A DNA stretch of 64,000 nt from Calycina herbarum (lineage: Eukaryota; Ascomycota; Leotiomycetes; Helotiales; Pezizellaceae): the NCBI GenBank assembly GCA_001414485.1, contig LLEY01000072.1, positions 62,001 through 126,000 on the forward strand. The letters are read 5' to 3'. The notes beneath the pieces were generated by a model. That model made no database searches, was not told the origin of the DNA, and saw only the letters and a list, made by a program, of their open reading frames with translations. Shown piece by piece: positions 9,122-22,711 of this stretch. Both the position numbers and the translations under genes were made by a program. Positions within the stretch are counted from its first letter, which is position 1, and each line of letters starts with the position of its first letter.

Positions 9122-11227
9122 TCTCATTTTCGATGTGTGAAAAAGTCTTATTACATCCGAACTTTCAAATTGTGTGGGGGAGTCTCTTTTAGTGAGATCA
9201 GCCCGGAGCTAGTCCATTTGTGGGGCATCACAAAATTATCATTCATGAAACACCTTTGAAATATTCACTAACAATTACTCGGCTTTAGTTCTCGTAGCCG
9301 GAAACTCTCTTGATCAAGAGGTTGTCCAGGGTGGTCCTTTTGTTTTAACATCAGAGAAAGACCTCAGACAAGCCTTCGAAGACTACTATTCTTAGAATGG
9401 ATTTGAGCGCGCGGCGGGATGGAGTAGCAAGATCGGAAAGTCGATGGTTTCTTGAGTTGTAGGCGAGATTTGAGGGATAGGGGGTGTTCATAACGATTAG
9501 ATGGTTGCATTGGTGGTGTTTTTAATAGTATAGCATGCGTGGCTGTATCTTGTTCAGTTCGAGGATGACGATGAATGAAAGTTTTTAAGATCCACCTTAA
9601 GATGTCTTCTCGAGATACAAAACCAGTGATAGGATATTTCAAATGTGGTGCAAACTAATTGTAGCTGACTAAATTGTTAAACTGAGGGGTAGCTCCGGGA
9701 AAGCTGTCGACTACTTAATTCAATATCATGAATAAATCTTGAAAAATAGTTAATCTGGCCGAGCGCCAGTAGAAAGACTTTATCTAAAAATAAATATAAA
9801 GTTATATGTTTTCTAAAGATAGTAACCTATAAATTTTAAGTAAGATAAAAGTTATATAACTTTTATATTAATGGAAGAGAGCAAAATTCAAAAAGATAGA
9901 AAATCTAGTTTTTAAATAGTAAATATAAGTTGTGTAATGTTTATTAAATATTATATAGTAATAGCGTTAAAAATCCGATATTTTGTTAGTTATTGTTACT
10001 TTTTTGATGATAATAATCGTATTAGAATAAGGTGACTCGATAACATATATCGCAATATTTACGATAAAAATTGGATTAGTGCCCAAGTCTGGAAGTAACT
10101 AAATATACACCAAATTCAGTAACGGAATTTTCGTCGACTTACTCAAGTATTCTAAACTTTTTAGCATATTCTTATTAGATAATGTTACTTAGACAAGCAC
10201 CTTGCCCTCTAAATCCTTACAAATCTTATTACTTAACTTAATTAATCTAACTATTCTCGAATAATATAATCTAACAGCTAACGTTACTATACTCAGTACA
10301 CAATACTACGAAGCGGTAATTAAATTGGTCAATTCCACAATTAGTAAATAAAATATTTCACCCTTAGTGAAGCTTAGAAGCAGTTCTTGGCTTGTTTTCG
10401 CTTATGTATCAAAGTGCTCGATAGCCTTCTCGTCACTACTTGTAATTGTTATTGTAAAAAGTTGTTTCATTTTGAAGCAGCGTATCAAGTAAAACAATAA
10501 GTATTTGCAATTTTTAGTCGTAAAAAAATCCGATTTCTATACATGTAGGAAAATTTAAACTTTAAATATCGTAACTTACCTGGAAGTTCTTCTGGATGCG
10601 TGATGAATTCTATATTTAGTTGGAAACTATGCGCTTAAGAAAGTTTAGAGATTAGGCGTGAAGCTGGGAGACTACTGGAAACAAGAGAGAACGAACTCTT
10701 GAGACCTTGAATAGTTTTTTTCTTCGTGAATTGATAATAATATACATATTTGCTACAAGCCTTGGTTTTTACGTGTTGCCTAGCTGTTGTGTGGCGGGGC
10801 AGTCACGCAGTAGAGGCAATTGCACAACAGGGATGCTCACGACAGATAAAAGGGTAGTAAACAACTCTTATTAATCTACCTTTTGAAAATAATTTAAGAT
10901 GATTGTTCTAAAAGATCTGGGTCTGTATTCCAAGCTGTAATACCCTAAAAAGTCAGAATAATGAAACCTCCTTTGCGTTTTTGAATGTTCTTCGCCATTG
11001 GCGAGGTCGCATATAGTGGGGTCATAATATCTGCTGTCACTGGCTGAGTTAGGGTTACATTATACATGGAGCCTTGAGTTGTGCCGGCTAATATCAGCAG
11101 ATAAGAGAGGGAACCTCGCTGACAGTGGTGCGGGTGCCTACAGCTTTTTAGTTTTGGCATTCTTTCTTGAAACTGTGATAGCTTCTGAAAACGGCTTACA
11201 GTTTATTACTGGACCAGACTGGTAAGA
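9122..11227. other. intergenic, partly RIPed, no gene recognised
   Basis: 9122-9720 has normal composition. 9720-10560 is AT-rich with moderate RIP. 10560-11227 is normal. Open frames at 9364-9642 (minus) and 10945-11160 (minus) resemble no family I recognise. Confidence 0.5.
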
Positions 11228-12844
11228 ATGCTCATTCTGCCAAGAAGTCTGGTTCAAATACACATGGAGTGGCAGGAGTTTGAGATTGGATAAACTGCGC
11301 GAATCTTTTGAAGGCGGTTGCACCTTATGTTCTCTGATATTTGGAGAAATATCTTCTTTCGTAAGATTACTTGCTCCCTCGCCAGATAACTATTTCACAA
11401 TGTACTGTTTCTAAATCTTCTAAATTTTTGGGACAGTACTTTTGATTATCCGACACAATTCCTGACACTCAATGGCCGAAATTCTTACGTTTTGCTCTAA
11501 AGCCTCATGATACAAGCACACTTCCACTTACTTGCAGGTCACAGATATGATTGGGACTCCGAAGGTCAAAAGATGGCCGACTACTACGCGAAGGCATACC
11601 TTACCATCGCAGCCTCACGAGCCACAGACAGTCGTGCAGGATTTCTCCATTTAACTGACCGGGGTCAATACGTACTTAATACCATTCATTGTGAGAGCGA
11701 TAAAACACAATTCAACTGCATCATGTTCAAATCAGAGTTCGATGAGCCTAGTTGTGAAGTGGGCAACCCACTTTACACTCGGGGCTGGGTATTCCAGGAA
11801 ATGCTTATATCACCAAGGGTTGTCTCGTTTGGGAGAAAAGAGCTGGAGTGGTACTGCCGAAGACATAATTGGTGTGAATGTTTCGATATCATCCCTAGCC
11901 AATACAGGGAGAAGGATCAGTGTTCTCATTCGCCTCATTGGCAAAATACGAGGAAGGAAGTTTCTGGACCAGACTTTTGGGAGTGGGGGAAAACTGTGTC
12001 GGAGTTCACCAAACGCAATCTCACATTCGATAGCGACAGACTTCCTGCTATATCTGCCCTTGCAACACGATTCAACGAGACAAGCAATTACAAGGTTCCT
12101 TACCTGGCAGGAATATGGAAAACAGAACCCTTCATGTGGAAGCAAATCATGTGGGCAGCGAAAGCCCGGTCAACGAATTCCATTTCGAAGCCAGGACCGC
12201 CATCTTGGTCTTGGGCCTCATTAAACAGATGCATCTCATATGACAGCTGGCTGTTTGAATCGCCTTCGAATGACAGTGTCACGCTTCTTGAAGCAAGAAC
12301 CCAGCTTAGGGGAACCAGTCCCTACGGCGAGGTAACGGGAGGTTTTCTTCGCGTAAAGGGTGTGCTTATCAAGATACAACTGGATATCACGTTAGAAGAG
12401 CCAATTTTCCCGGATTCAGAACCGGAACACAATTTGACGGTTTTATCGACGTGCGGTGGTCTTCTGAAAGAGGCGGAGAAAAGCATCAAGAGGAATCTTC
12501 CACACTTCCCTTTAATCCAATTTTCCCCAGACACTGCACTCGAATTAACCCCTGATATCAATTCCTCTCGCTTATCAACTGAGAATACATACCAGAGAAG
12601 TTCGCGCTCGTACATGAATGAAATTGAGTCCATGAGCGGTGTGGTGTACTGTCTTCGATTCTTACCCAAATCTCTGGAACCTCTTCCAGGTCCTGCCACC
12701 TTGGGGGCATGGCTGTTGGTACTAAGCTGCACAGATAAAGATACACAAACTTATGAACGAATTGGACTAGTGGAATTGGGGATTGTGCATGAGAACAAAC
12801 AATACTTCTGTGAAATGGAGCCTCAAGAACTGACTATAGTATAA
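11228..12844 (+). pseudogene. HET-domain gene with internal deletion
   Basis: HET-domain proteins trigger heterokaryon incompatibility (allorecognition cell death) in filamentous ascomycetes. The 445-codon open frame at 11507-12844 carries the C-terminal half of the domain. It shows RYDWDSEGQKMADYYAKAYL and TIAASRATDSRAGF, then PLYTRGWVFQEMLISPRV and VVSFGRKELEWYC, followed by a long variable C-terminal region. Just upstream, at about 11228-11380, another frame encodes a typical HET-gene N terminus (SFCQEVWFKY..., then RESFEGGCTLCSLIFG). Only about 145 bp lie between the two parts, so the central motifs (the CWG-type and the WIDSLCIIQD-type blocks) are missing. The downstream part begins right after a good 3' splice site (CACTTACTTGCAG, 11526-11538). 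I read this as a gene broken by deletion. Alternatively the 11507 ORF could be expressed as a truncated protein. Confidence 0.75.
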
Positions 12845-13600
12845 GTGTAGAAACTTGCAAGTTAGAGAGAGTTTAAATATTAGAACTTTAAGAACTTATT
12901 TAAATTTATTAAAATTAAGAAACTGAAAGATTATTAATTTTCTAGTCTTCTAAGTTTACCTTTAATTAGTAAATAGAGATGTAAGAGCTTCATATTTCAT
13001 TATCTAGATATTATCTCTTCTTCTTATTTTATAAGACTTATTTATAAAGTATCGAGGCTAAATAAGATAAGAGTAGATATCGTAGTAAGTATTTATAGCG
13101 ATAGTATTATTAGTTAAATAGTATAAGAGAAATATAATAACTTTGTTAATTATATAAATATATAGAAAGTAGATAATATATAAGAGTATATAATTAGATT
13201 ATTTATAAGAAGAGAAGAGTTCTCTAAGTAAAAAGACTATTTAACTAATACTTAGAGTAGAGTAAGCTCTAATCTCTAAGAAATAGCTGAAACTATTTAC
13301 TAAATTTAAATCTTTATAGTAAGTTAAAGAGTTCCTACTATATATTTATAATATCTTTATATCTTTAATTAATCGAATCTAAGTTAGAGCGAATAGTTGT
13401 TTGTTCGGGATTTTTATACATAATTAAGTAATGTAGAAATAGGAAAAAATCGTACTATTTGTAGCTTACCCGGGAGTAGTACGAAGGAGATCAAGCTATT
13501 GGTAAGTCACTAACCAATAGAAGCTAAGCTATTTGTAGGTTATCTACTAACATCACTAAAAACAAACTTCTCTGTAGACAAATAACAAGATATTAACACT
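12845..13600. other. AT-rich, RIP-like tract
   Basis: TpA-rich and CpA-poor until about 13400. At 13497-13522 a short hairpin CTATTGGT...ACCAATAG occurs. No gene seen. Confidence 0.5.
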
Positions 13601-16600
13601 CGAGAATAGTCTTTCTCCTATCCCCCTCGATGAGAATATAATTAAAAACAATAAGAGAGCAAAGAACCTCCGCTTCAGTTCATGGTACTCATGCCCCTTG
13701 CACTTTCCTCACTCTTACTTTCCACTACATCGGGTTTCTCAACGGATATTTGAATCCTTCTTTACCAACATCCCACCTTAACTTGGTTTCATTCTACATT
13801 CCAGTGGTACAAGTGGCAATTTATCTCCTTTCCCCAAAGCACCGAGCTAGGCAGCTAGGCTCCAGTGACAAGATGACATCAAACAATAAGCGAGAAGGCT
13901 TACATACCTCCCCACCCCTCCTTCTCTCATCCCCGCAAAGCATACCAAAAAGAGTAATACCAATCTCACCTGCAGCATAACTCCTACCCTCTTCGTACAC
14001 ACACCTCCAAAGAAAAACAACCATAAACATCAGCCTTACCACTCGTCCCCTCCCAAAACAATAAGCGGAGTCAGCGCAACGCGCGGCCAAGACTTCCCGC
14101 CCCCTTCCTACATTCTACCCCCTTGCTCCCAGTCCCCTCTTCCCCAACAAAAACCGCCACAGGCATGACAAAAAAAGAAAGAAAAAGCGGGGAAGAGAAA
14201 ACCCCCTAGAGTTCCCAGGGTCGCAACAAGATAAGCGAAAAGGACCGATGGGTCCCCAAAATCTCACGATACTACCTCACGTATGTATATCACAAGAAAA
14301 TTATAGGTGTAGAGTTGCATCCAAAAAGTAAAGTAGCGGTAAACTCGCGATGAATAAAATACCCGAACCAAAAAGATCAAGAGCCAAGAGCCGAAAGTGA
14401 AAATAGAATCCCAAAAACGTGATTCTTCACCGGGACTTCCCATTGATCCCTCTAACCCCCCTTCAGGAAAGATGAAAAGCGAGGGTAACACGCACGATAA
14501 GCGAGAGAGACTCTGGCTTACCAATTCTATCGCAAATTACCATTTACAGTGCAGTGCTTCAGATAAATCCCACATAAACCAATTTTGATATTGCACGGCA
14601 CTCGCGGCAATAACTAATCGAAATTTCGATTGACTGACCCCCACGCCAATCCTCAAACAAGCAGAAAGAAGAGAGAAGATCAACATACCATACAGTAAGA
14701 GACGAGAAAAGCATCCGTTTTTGCTTATTATCTCCACCATTTTGATCAACTTCTGCCTTCTTACTAGAGTGCTAAAATATCACACCATGCCAACGCACAA
14801 TTGATAGAACTTAGTAAGTTAGTGACACCTAACGGTGGGGGAAATAATGATATGATATGATACGACCCAAGGGAGACTTGAGATGCCATTATTCCATCAT
14901 CCACACCACCATTTCGCAAGTCGACTCCGACTCCGAAAACTCACCACCAAAACAACCCTACCTCTCACCCCTCTCATTTCATCACCCCAAAACAGCCCAG
15001 GGAACAAACAGAAAAAAGACACAAGCAAACCAAACTCTCACCTGTAACTCCCTCATCCTCCCCATCATCTGACCCCCTGCCCAAGACCTACATCTGCACA
15101 CTAAGCTTGACTCCCACTTAAATTCCCCGATATCAGCCCACATGCAAAATCAAGTAACCAGAGAAGATATCATTCATCTCCTCACTCGTCGTTACCATAG
15201 CATACCATTGCAGCCTTACCTTACCCCTTCCTTGTCTCACCCGAGGTGTGCATGGCCCCTCCCCCCTCATCGCCCCTCCTTAAAAAAGCACTCATGGTTA
15301 CAAGCCCCCCCTCGAATCCAGACTTTTACCCCGCGAACCGAACCCATGCTCTGCCCATGTACCTCTCTCGTGGTGGCGTAAAAGTGATCTCGTCTGGTGC
15401 ATGTTACACAAGACACACCACGGTCCACCACCAAGCACTCCATCCAGTCTCTCCTGACAACAATTCCACTCCAACATGGATTCAAAATCCCCGTCCTGGC
15501 TCAAGGGTAACACTTGTACTCTTATCAATCAACCTAACCCCAAGAGAATGAATGATCAGCAAGAATAAGACAGACGATGAACATATCCCAAGGTCCGCCA
15601 AAAGAGAGAAAAAGAGACAGGTCATATTTCCCGCCTCATTCTCCTTATCTAATGTAACCCTCACACAACATCGGTGCGAGAGTGTCCTCAACGAAATTCA
15701 CAACGTTCAGGTACAGCACAGGAAATAGATCACATGCTGAGAAATGCAAGCAAAGTAAATTCAAACAAAAAATTCTAGCCCTTGATCTGGTCACACCGAA
15801 AGTGAGACACAGAAAATGAGAGAGTACCAGCACGCCATTTCTTCCCAATATGTAGCTTCCCGAAGAAGCTCAGATCATGCAAACAACCCTCTTTTGTGCC
15901 ACTGGCGTTTGCTTTTTATGGAATGAAGCTTGAGCCAGCCATTCTGCCAGCCTCACTTTGTTCAAGAAAATATTGATTGAGACATAGCTGAAGAAATTGA
16001 ACAATGAGGAAAATAGATTGCGAGAATGGTCTGACGGTGGCAAAGACAAAAAATGACGAGTAGATAGTAAGACAAAGAAGGAAAGATAGCAAAAAAGGGA
16101 AGACGGGTAAGACAATTCCCAAGATCAAATCAGAGAAAGCCACGATTCAAGGCAAACGAAAGAGGAGCTGAAGTCTTCCGGATGAAGATTATGGTTCGCA
16201 AACCCCTTGGGGTTCGTGGAGGATCGAGAGGAGGAAATTGAACGAGAGCAGATCGAGATTTTTTTGTACAGTACATCTTCACTGTTCACGGACTTTAGAG
16301 CCGAGACACGATGGCAACGCCATCGATATGAGGGTCTGGCACACCTAGCCACAGAAGCCAGACGGGGAGTTGAACTGATTGCGGGGTATGGATATTGGTA
16401 AAGGGTGGGGTCCACATCTGTCTCGTGTTGATTGAGGAGTGCAGAGTGCAGAGTGCATCGCGAATGCGTTGAAGATGCGATGTGTCGGATTTGCGATTAC
16501 CATGGCTATGGAGGCTGCCACCGTCGGGAAAGTGCATACGTAGGAAGAAAAGAGGCGGGAGAACTCCCCCTTTCCCTAATTGATTACCGAGAAAACTACT

Positions 16601-19600
16601 CGGTGAGGGTGACGCAAATAAAGGAGAAAGCAGTCGGGTCATCGTATGATGGGTCTCTTTTTGGTGGCAGAAACAATTTTGTTGTGGATTGACGATGAAA
16701 TGAGGAGAAGCTTGCCGGGCGCCCAACTCGTTTCCTCCCGCACCACAATGAGGCTGCCGCGAAGCTTCGGCCCGTTGTTGAGGATGAGGGGGAGGTAAAC
16801 GCCATTGCCATAAGCAGCATGCAAATGCAAATGCAGCGTCGAGGCAAAGTCGGATGCAGTCAAGACTAAGGAGCTGAAGCGCAATGCAAGAAGGATGTTT
16901 GGGTTCGCCAATAGGAATCGAGACAGGGGCCAGCAGGCATTTGTTAAATCTAACAAACATACAGCATTCCCCTCATTTCGATATACTACACCTTGGGGTG
17001 TGATGGTCTGGTGACAGCAGCTCTTGCAGCAAAAAGGGCTTCGCTCTGCAGACTGCAGGTGAAGATAAGGTGCTGCTCGGAGTGCAGCGGAATTCTGGTC
17101 TGGGCAGGTGTTTGTCGTCGGACAATTGTACTGTACAAAGTCAGGACTTCTACCTAAAAAATGCAGTGCAACGAAGTACAACGAGGGCTATGCAGAGCCT
17201 CTTTTCGGCATTGAACGAGGAGTGGAGGGAGTGTACGACCGTCTTACAGCGTCCAGTGATACAAACTCCTCGCACCGAGATCTATTGGTGTGTCGCCGCA
17301 GCCATGGCTCGTCAGGGGGTGATGGGAAAGTTGAAAAATGTTTTTCTGATACCAACTCTCCTTCCTCCCACACGGGAGATCTTGCTGCTGGCATGCCACG
17401 CTTCTGTGCCGCTCAGCAGCAAGCAACCTTGTAGATGCATCTTGATGGCTGAGATGATTGCACGTAAGACGGTGGGTGCATCATGCCTGCATTCTCTTGA
17501 CGCACTTCCGCAGCTCGTCGGTTCTTTTTTCCTGTCTCGCTGCTCTTATTTCTCTCCCTTCTCTTTCTCGCGTCTCCGAAACCCTCTTCCTCCCACTGGG
17601 GCGATTCGTACTCCCAATCATTTGTTCTTGGCTCGAAGCCAAGGATGGATTGAGGGGCGCTGAAAGAAAAATTTCGTGCAACGTTGATGAAAAGGGAAGC
17701 AAACGTGGACACGGGGAATTCAGCCCCCTCCTCGTAACAATGGACCAACCGTTTCATAGAACCGTGGAATCATGGGGAAAAAAGCACCAATGGAAGGGAA
17801 TAACCCTATTTGGAAGCCGAGGAGGAAGAGATGGTGTACACAAAGATCCAAGGATCGCATCGTATCGATGTGAAGGATGGACCTCATCGCATCGTCAAAC
17901 CCCCAGCTCTCCCCCTCAGTGTTTGCTTCTGATTCGGCCGTGGTGGTCTGGACTCGGGAATTTGGGCAGGTGTTATTAACGGATTAATTTAAGAAAACCT
18001 CGCTTGAAGTCCACCCATCCCTCACGATACCTCTCCCATCTATCCACAACAAGCGGAGCCGACAAGTTTGACTTTGATGTTGGAATCTAATCTGGTATCT
18101 GATAAGGGAGGTTGGAAACAAAGTCGGAAACATGATGGTGCCTATGCAAAGACAGATGGTTTGGGTGAGAAAGCCTTCGCCCCCTCTAGCTCTCATCCTC
18201 CTCCCCGCATTCTGTTTCTATTTCTATTTTCGTCCTGTTCTCCATTTTTTTTGTGGTGATAGATGTGGGATGGCTTGCGTTTGCGGCAGATCATCATGGA
18301 CGTTTCAACTTGTTCTCGAAGAATCCTGCGAGTTGCACGAAGCGGGGCCAGCTCATCCATCACGTCGGGGCAGCTCGCTTGGAGACCACGGAAGGCGATA
18401 GCAATTGACAGCGATGGCCATGCGGATATCTGATGAAGGTGGGGAAAATAGGGAATTATCCATCCTTATCCGAGACTTGGACTTGGACTTGGAACGAGAG
18501 AGATGAAAGGAAAACAATCTATCCTCCCTCATCCTCTCTGGCCCCCCCCTAACCTTAGGCGAGAATAGGCTCGAATTCCCTCCTGCAGAGGTGCTGAGGG
18601 AGCTTGCACACGTAATGTATCACTGGCACCTCACATTATGTATATGTGTGGTGAGAGAGTTTGGTATTTGTTCCAGGGTCCGTTGATGGCTAATAAGAAT
18701 GTCGAATTTGACAACACCATGACGCCTCGCATCGCAACCCCTCGGTGACCTGGCCCGGCCAACCCAGGGCCAACCCACGATGACCTCTTCTGGCACGCCG
18801 CACACCAGCTCCAGCTCGCACGCGCTCCCCAATCTTGGCCCATGGCCGCACCACCCGGCTGGGCGCCGCTATCACCATCTCCATCTCATCTCCACCCCAT
18901 TGCAATCCTCTCGCAGCTTGCAAGCCCTTGCTTGGCCCCTTGGATATGGAGCGGGTACACCACACCACTGTCACGACTCACCACACACCAAAATTGTGTC
19001 AGGGGCCCTGGCCTCCCCTCCTCGCTTGCTGCTCCTTGCTAGATCGGCAGAGACATCGAGCATCCCTCCTTCTTTTTGTTTTCTCTGCAGATCCAGAGAG
19101 CTTCTCTGCAGCATTGCACCACCCTCTCCTCTCTGTCGCCCGCTGCTTTGACATGAGCATGAGGGCATTCAAAACCACGAAGAACCGCGCTCAACCAATC
19201 CAATCCAACAAGGCTTGGGAGGAAGGAACCACCTCGAATGAAAGATTGGGAGCGACATCAAAATGCGGGCAGCATCGTCACCATCGTATCATTATGACCT
19301 CGGCCCTAGGGAATCTAGGAAGGCCAGTTCCGTGCCTGACGAGCCAACGTTTGGCGAGTACGAATCAAAACTTCAGCAGAAGCGCCTACAGTTGCGGTTG
19401 CAGCCAGCAGTAGTATACGAACCTTGGGATGCTTAGCCCACCAACATCGTGAAGTTTTGTAGCGATTGCCGCAGGGCCAAGTCGTTCAATGGAGCCGTGG
19501 CAATGGAGCCGTGGCATCCCAGAACTTCCCCTACACGAGAGGAGGAACCTCTGCTGATAAAACCCGACAGGACACAACCCAACACAACACAACCACCGTC

Positions 19601-22233
19601 GATATGGGGGATTGGCGGCCATGATGCCACATCAGTGGGAAATGCCTCTCTCCCAGCTGCATCGTGGGAGCTCTCTGACCGCAACGACGCGCTCTCTATG
19701 TACTTCTATTTCCTCCTGAATCAGGCCACCTTCACCAGGAATGCCATGTCTCATTCAACAAATGCCATCTCCGGCAGTCGTGCTGGCTCCCGACACATTG
19801 CCTAACCAACCCAGCCAGACGGTGCGAGCGGAAGGGCATTGAGAATGCGGAATTTCAACTGAAACCTCCGCAACCCAGAGCCGCTGCTGCCCCTCCGGAT
19901 CAGCTTCCACAACTCCAGACGAACGCGCGGTGGACCGTGTTGCGACGCCCCCAAAGTTCCAACTGCCAACAGATTTGGTGTTCCGCGAAGTGGTGATGAG
20001 GGCATCACGGCAATTGGACGACAAGTGAGTGTTTAACTTTCATGAAACTTCACGACGACGTGCGATAGTGGCAAGACTAGTTAAGTGGACGACACGATCG
20101 CGCGATGCACCAATTCCACATGATGGCAGGGGCAGAAAAGCCCTGCGAACAAAAAGTTGGAACTTGTGGCAGGGGGAGCACATGGCATCCGCAGCACAAA
20201 AGACGGGCGACCAATCACTACACGGAGCCTTCTGCCCTACGTTCCTGAAAACGAGGGACCAAGCTGCGCCGTTTTGCGAGGAGCGTCTGTCACGAAGAGC
20301 TTGCTTCTGATCACGATCACCTCGGTGTCTGCCTTACAACCCGTGGTCCCCGTTGGGCCACCTATTACGGGCCGGAGTCATCTCCATGAACCGTTGACAC
20401 GAAAGATATGAACTTTTTATAGGTTGAAAGCGCACTGTGACAGCGTTGTCAATGTCTGCCTACCTTATATTCGTCTGAGTGCTTACCTGTAGAGTCGGAA
20501 GCAAGATCAAGATCGGTTCGGAAGTAAGACGGCTCTCCAACTAAACTGCTGCCTTCTCGTGCCGTCCCTATTCAGCAAAAGGACAACACAACGAGGAACA
20601 GAGAGAGTGTGTGACTCCGCCCTCGTAATCAATTGCATGCAAGGAGATAAGAAAGAAACGAGGTGGAGCAGAACAACAAAAAACCGGGCCTTGTCTTCTT
20701 ACATGAACCCCAAATTATCCTGGTTGAAACGAGCGTATCCCCGGCATTATGACGCGCTTTCTTCTTGCGAGAAATCTTCACAAGAAAAAAAGAGGCATCC
20801 ATGATCGTCCATGCCCCCTTTTCCAGTGTCGACAACTCTACTTGCACCAAGCGCCAAGACCGAAAACCAATGGAACGGTTCGGTTCCTCCAAGTCAGGCT
20901 TCAATGGCTTCAACGTCCTCCGGTGCAGCGACGAAAAGTCCCAAGGAAAAGACAGGCAAGAGATTGAAAGACGAAATGAGTGGTGTGCGATGGTTTTGGA
21001 ACCTGCTGATCAAGGCGGCGGTGAGCAACGAAGTTCCAGCAAATCGTTGTTCCTGACGGACCCTGCTCGTCGTGCCCAGAAGGGTCTCGTGAACATGCAA
21101 GCAAGAGCCTTGTTGAGCGGTGTACTGTATAGTAAGACAGAGTGTTGGTTGAATGGTTCACGCCTGTCCCGGCCTATTCCCAGCATCTTTTCTGGCTGCT
21201 TTTTCGCTCGCTGTTGGTGTTGCTTGAGGGGTTGAGGGGATGAGGATTGAGGCTTGTCCCACGTCTGCAGGAGTGACTGCAGCGACTGCAATACGGTGCA
21301 TGGCCAGTGACGGACCATAGAAAAGGTGTGTTGTAAATAGTCTTGAGCCAGAGTAAGAGCCCAAATCCCCGTCCTCCTGCATCTGGTGAAAAGAAGGCTT
21401 TGTGGGCTGGGGATATTAAGTTCTCATAGCCCCTCTGTTCTTTTTCCAAAATATACTCTCGTACAACTCCTCTCTGTTGCTCTCACAAACAGTCAGCTTG
21501 ACCTGAGAACACCACCAGCCTGCCCTGGACAACAAACGCTCGGCAAGCTCACCAAGTTACTTCTCCCATCCAACCTGCCAACCGCTAGTTGACCATCTGC
21601 CCTTGCAACCATCATCCGCAACGCAAAGAAGGACCCAGCCTGCCCTAGCCTAAGCCCAAAAGTCCATCCCTCGTCTCTCTACGCTACCCTACCTATACCA
21701 TTACACCTTGAAATACTCCTGCTGCCGTTTGTTCTATACGTATCTTACGAAGCACCGGGCATTGTCACTACGTACAATAAAGTAACGTAGTTGCTGGCAA
21801 CTCCTTCGATTGGTTTTGCTCATTCTTTGTTGTCTTACCATCTCCAAACCTTGATCAACAAGGCGAAGCGAGAGCTGTCGAGACAGAAAAAGACAAAGTT
21901 CTGCCAAATTCCACCCTCTGTTTCTCCTGTCTCCTGGCCTGACGCTCATCATTCACTGCCCTACACCTACACCTGGTTGCCCCTCAGCTCCGCTCCTCCA
22001 AGGCTTCTTCCTGCCCAGCAAGCAGTCACTACCCCCTGGCCCTCGCCCACCCGCCCACTAAAAAGCCAATTAACGCCAAATCAGAACTAAAATTGCTTCG
22101 TGCCGAGCCAGCGCCTGCCAGAAGGCCGAGCAAAGCAGCAAAAGACGGCCTACGCCGTAGGCTAACCGAGAGCCCTTCCCCTCCCCTCCCTGCCCCTCCC
22201 CGCCCCACTCTGATCTTCAGTGCCCTCCCCCTT

Positions 22234-22290
22234 TGCACAGCACAGCACAGCACAGCACCTGCCCTGCCCTGCCCTGCACCTGCCCTGCAC
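22234..22290 (+). repeat. short tandem repeats (CAGCA)n and (TGCCC)n
   Basis: Back-to-back pentamer repeats in the pyrimidine-rich leader upstream of the phospholipase C ORF. Confidence 0.75.
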
Positions 22291-22554
22291 CCGGCTTCCA
22301 ATTTCTCGATATTTCTCAGCCCAATTTCCAAATTGCGAGTCCCGACTAACGAGGCCAACCTCTTCTCTCAACCCGACCCGAACCAGCTTCATTTCTCGTC
22401 CTTGTCAACACTCAATACTCAACACTCGTTGACTGCTCTACTTCTGCCTTGTCCGCGACTACAGGCCCCCTCACTCCTTCCAACTCTTTCATCGTCTCCT
22501 CAAGCGCTTGACTTGACTTTCGAAATTCTTTCTGCGCGCGTCGACTGCCCATCC

Positions 22555-22606
22555 CTCGTGCGTCTGCGTCGGCGTCTGCGTCTGCATCTGCATCTGCATC
22601 TGCGTC
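22555..22606 (+). repeat. hexamer repeat (CTGCRT)n
   Basis: Imperfect array of CGTCTG / CATCTG units (GTCTGCGTCGGCGTCTGCGT...). Probably within the 5' leader of the phospholipase C gene. Confidence 0.75.
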
Positions 22607-22685
22607 ATATCAAATCTTCGCGCATTCCCACACCCTGGGCTGGATAATAATCACACCAAACGAAATCAACCCAAACCACACCAAG

Positions 22686-22711
22686 TGATACGATACGATA
22701 CGATACGATAC
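22686..22711 (+). repeat. pentamer repeat (GATAC)5
   Basis: Five tandem GATAC units (with flanking partial units), possibly transcribed in the phospholipase C leader. Confidence 0.8.

Noticed and set aside
9364..9642. 92-codon minus-strand frame
   Set aside because: No recognisable motif and no supporting context.
16295..16960. 221-codon minus-strand open frame and other long frames (17070-17663, 18835-19413) as genes
   Set aside because: Translations are low-complexity and match no family, several frames overlap on both strands, and there is no coding periodicity I can see. They look like chance frames in GC-balanced non-coding DNA.
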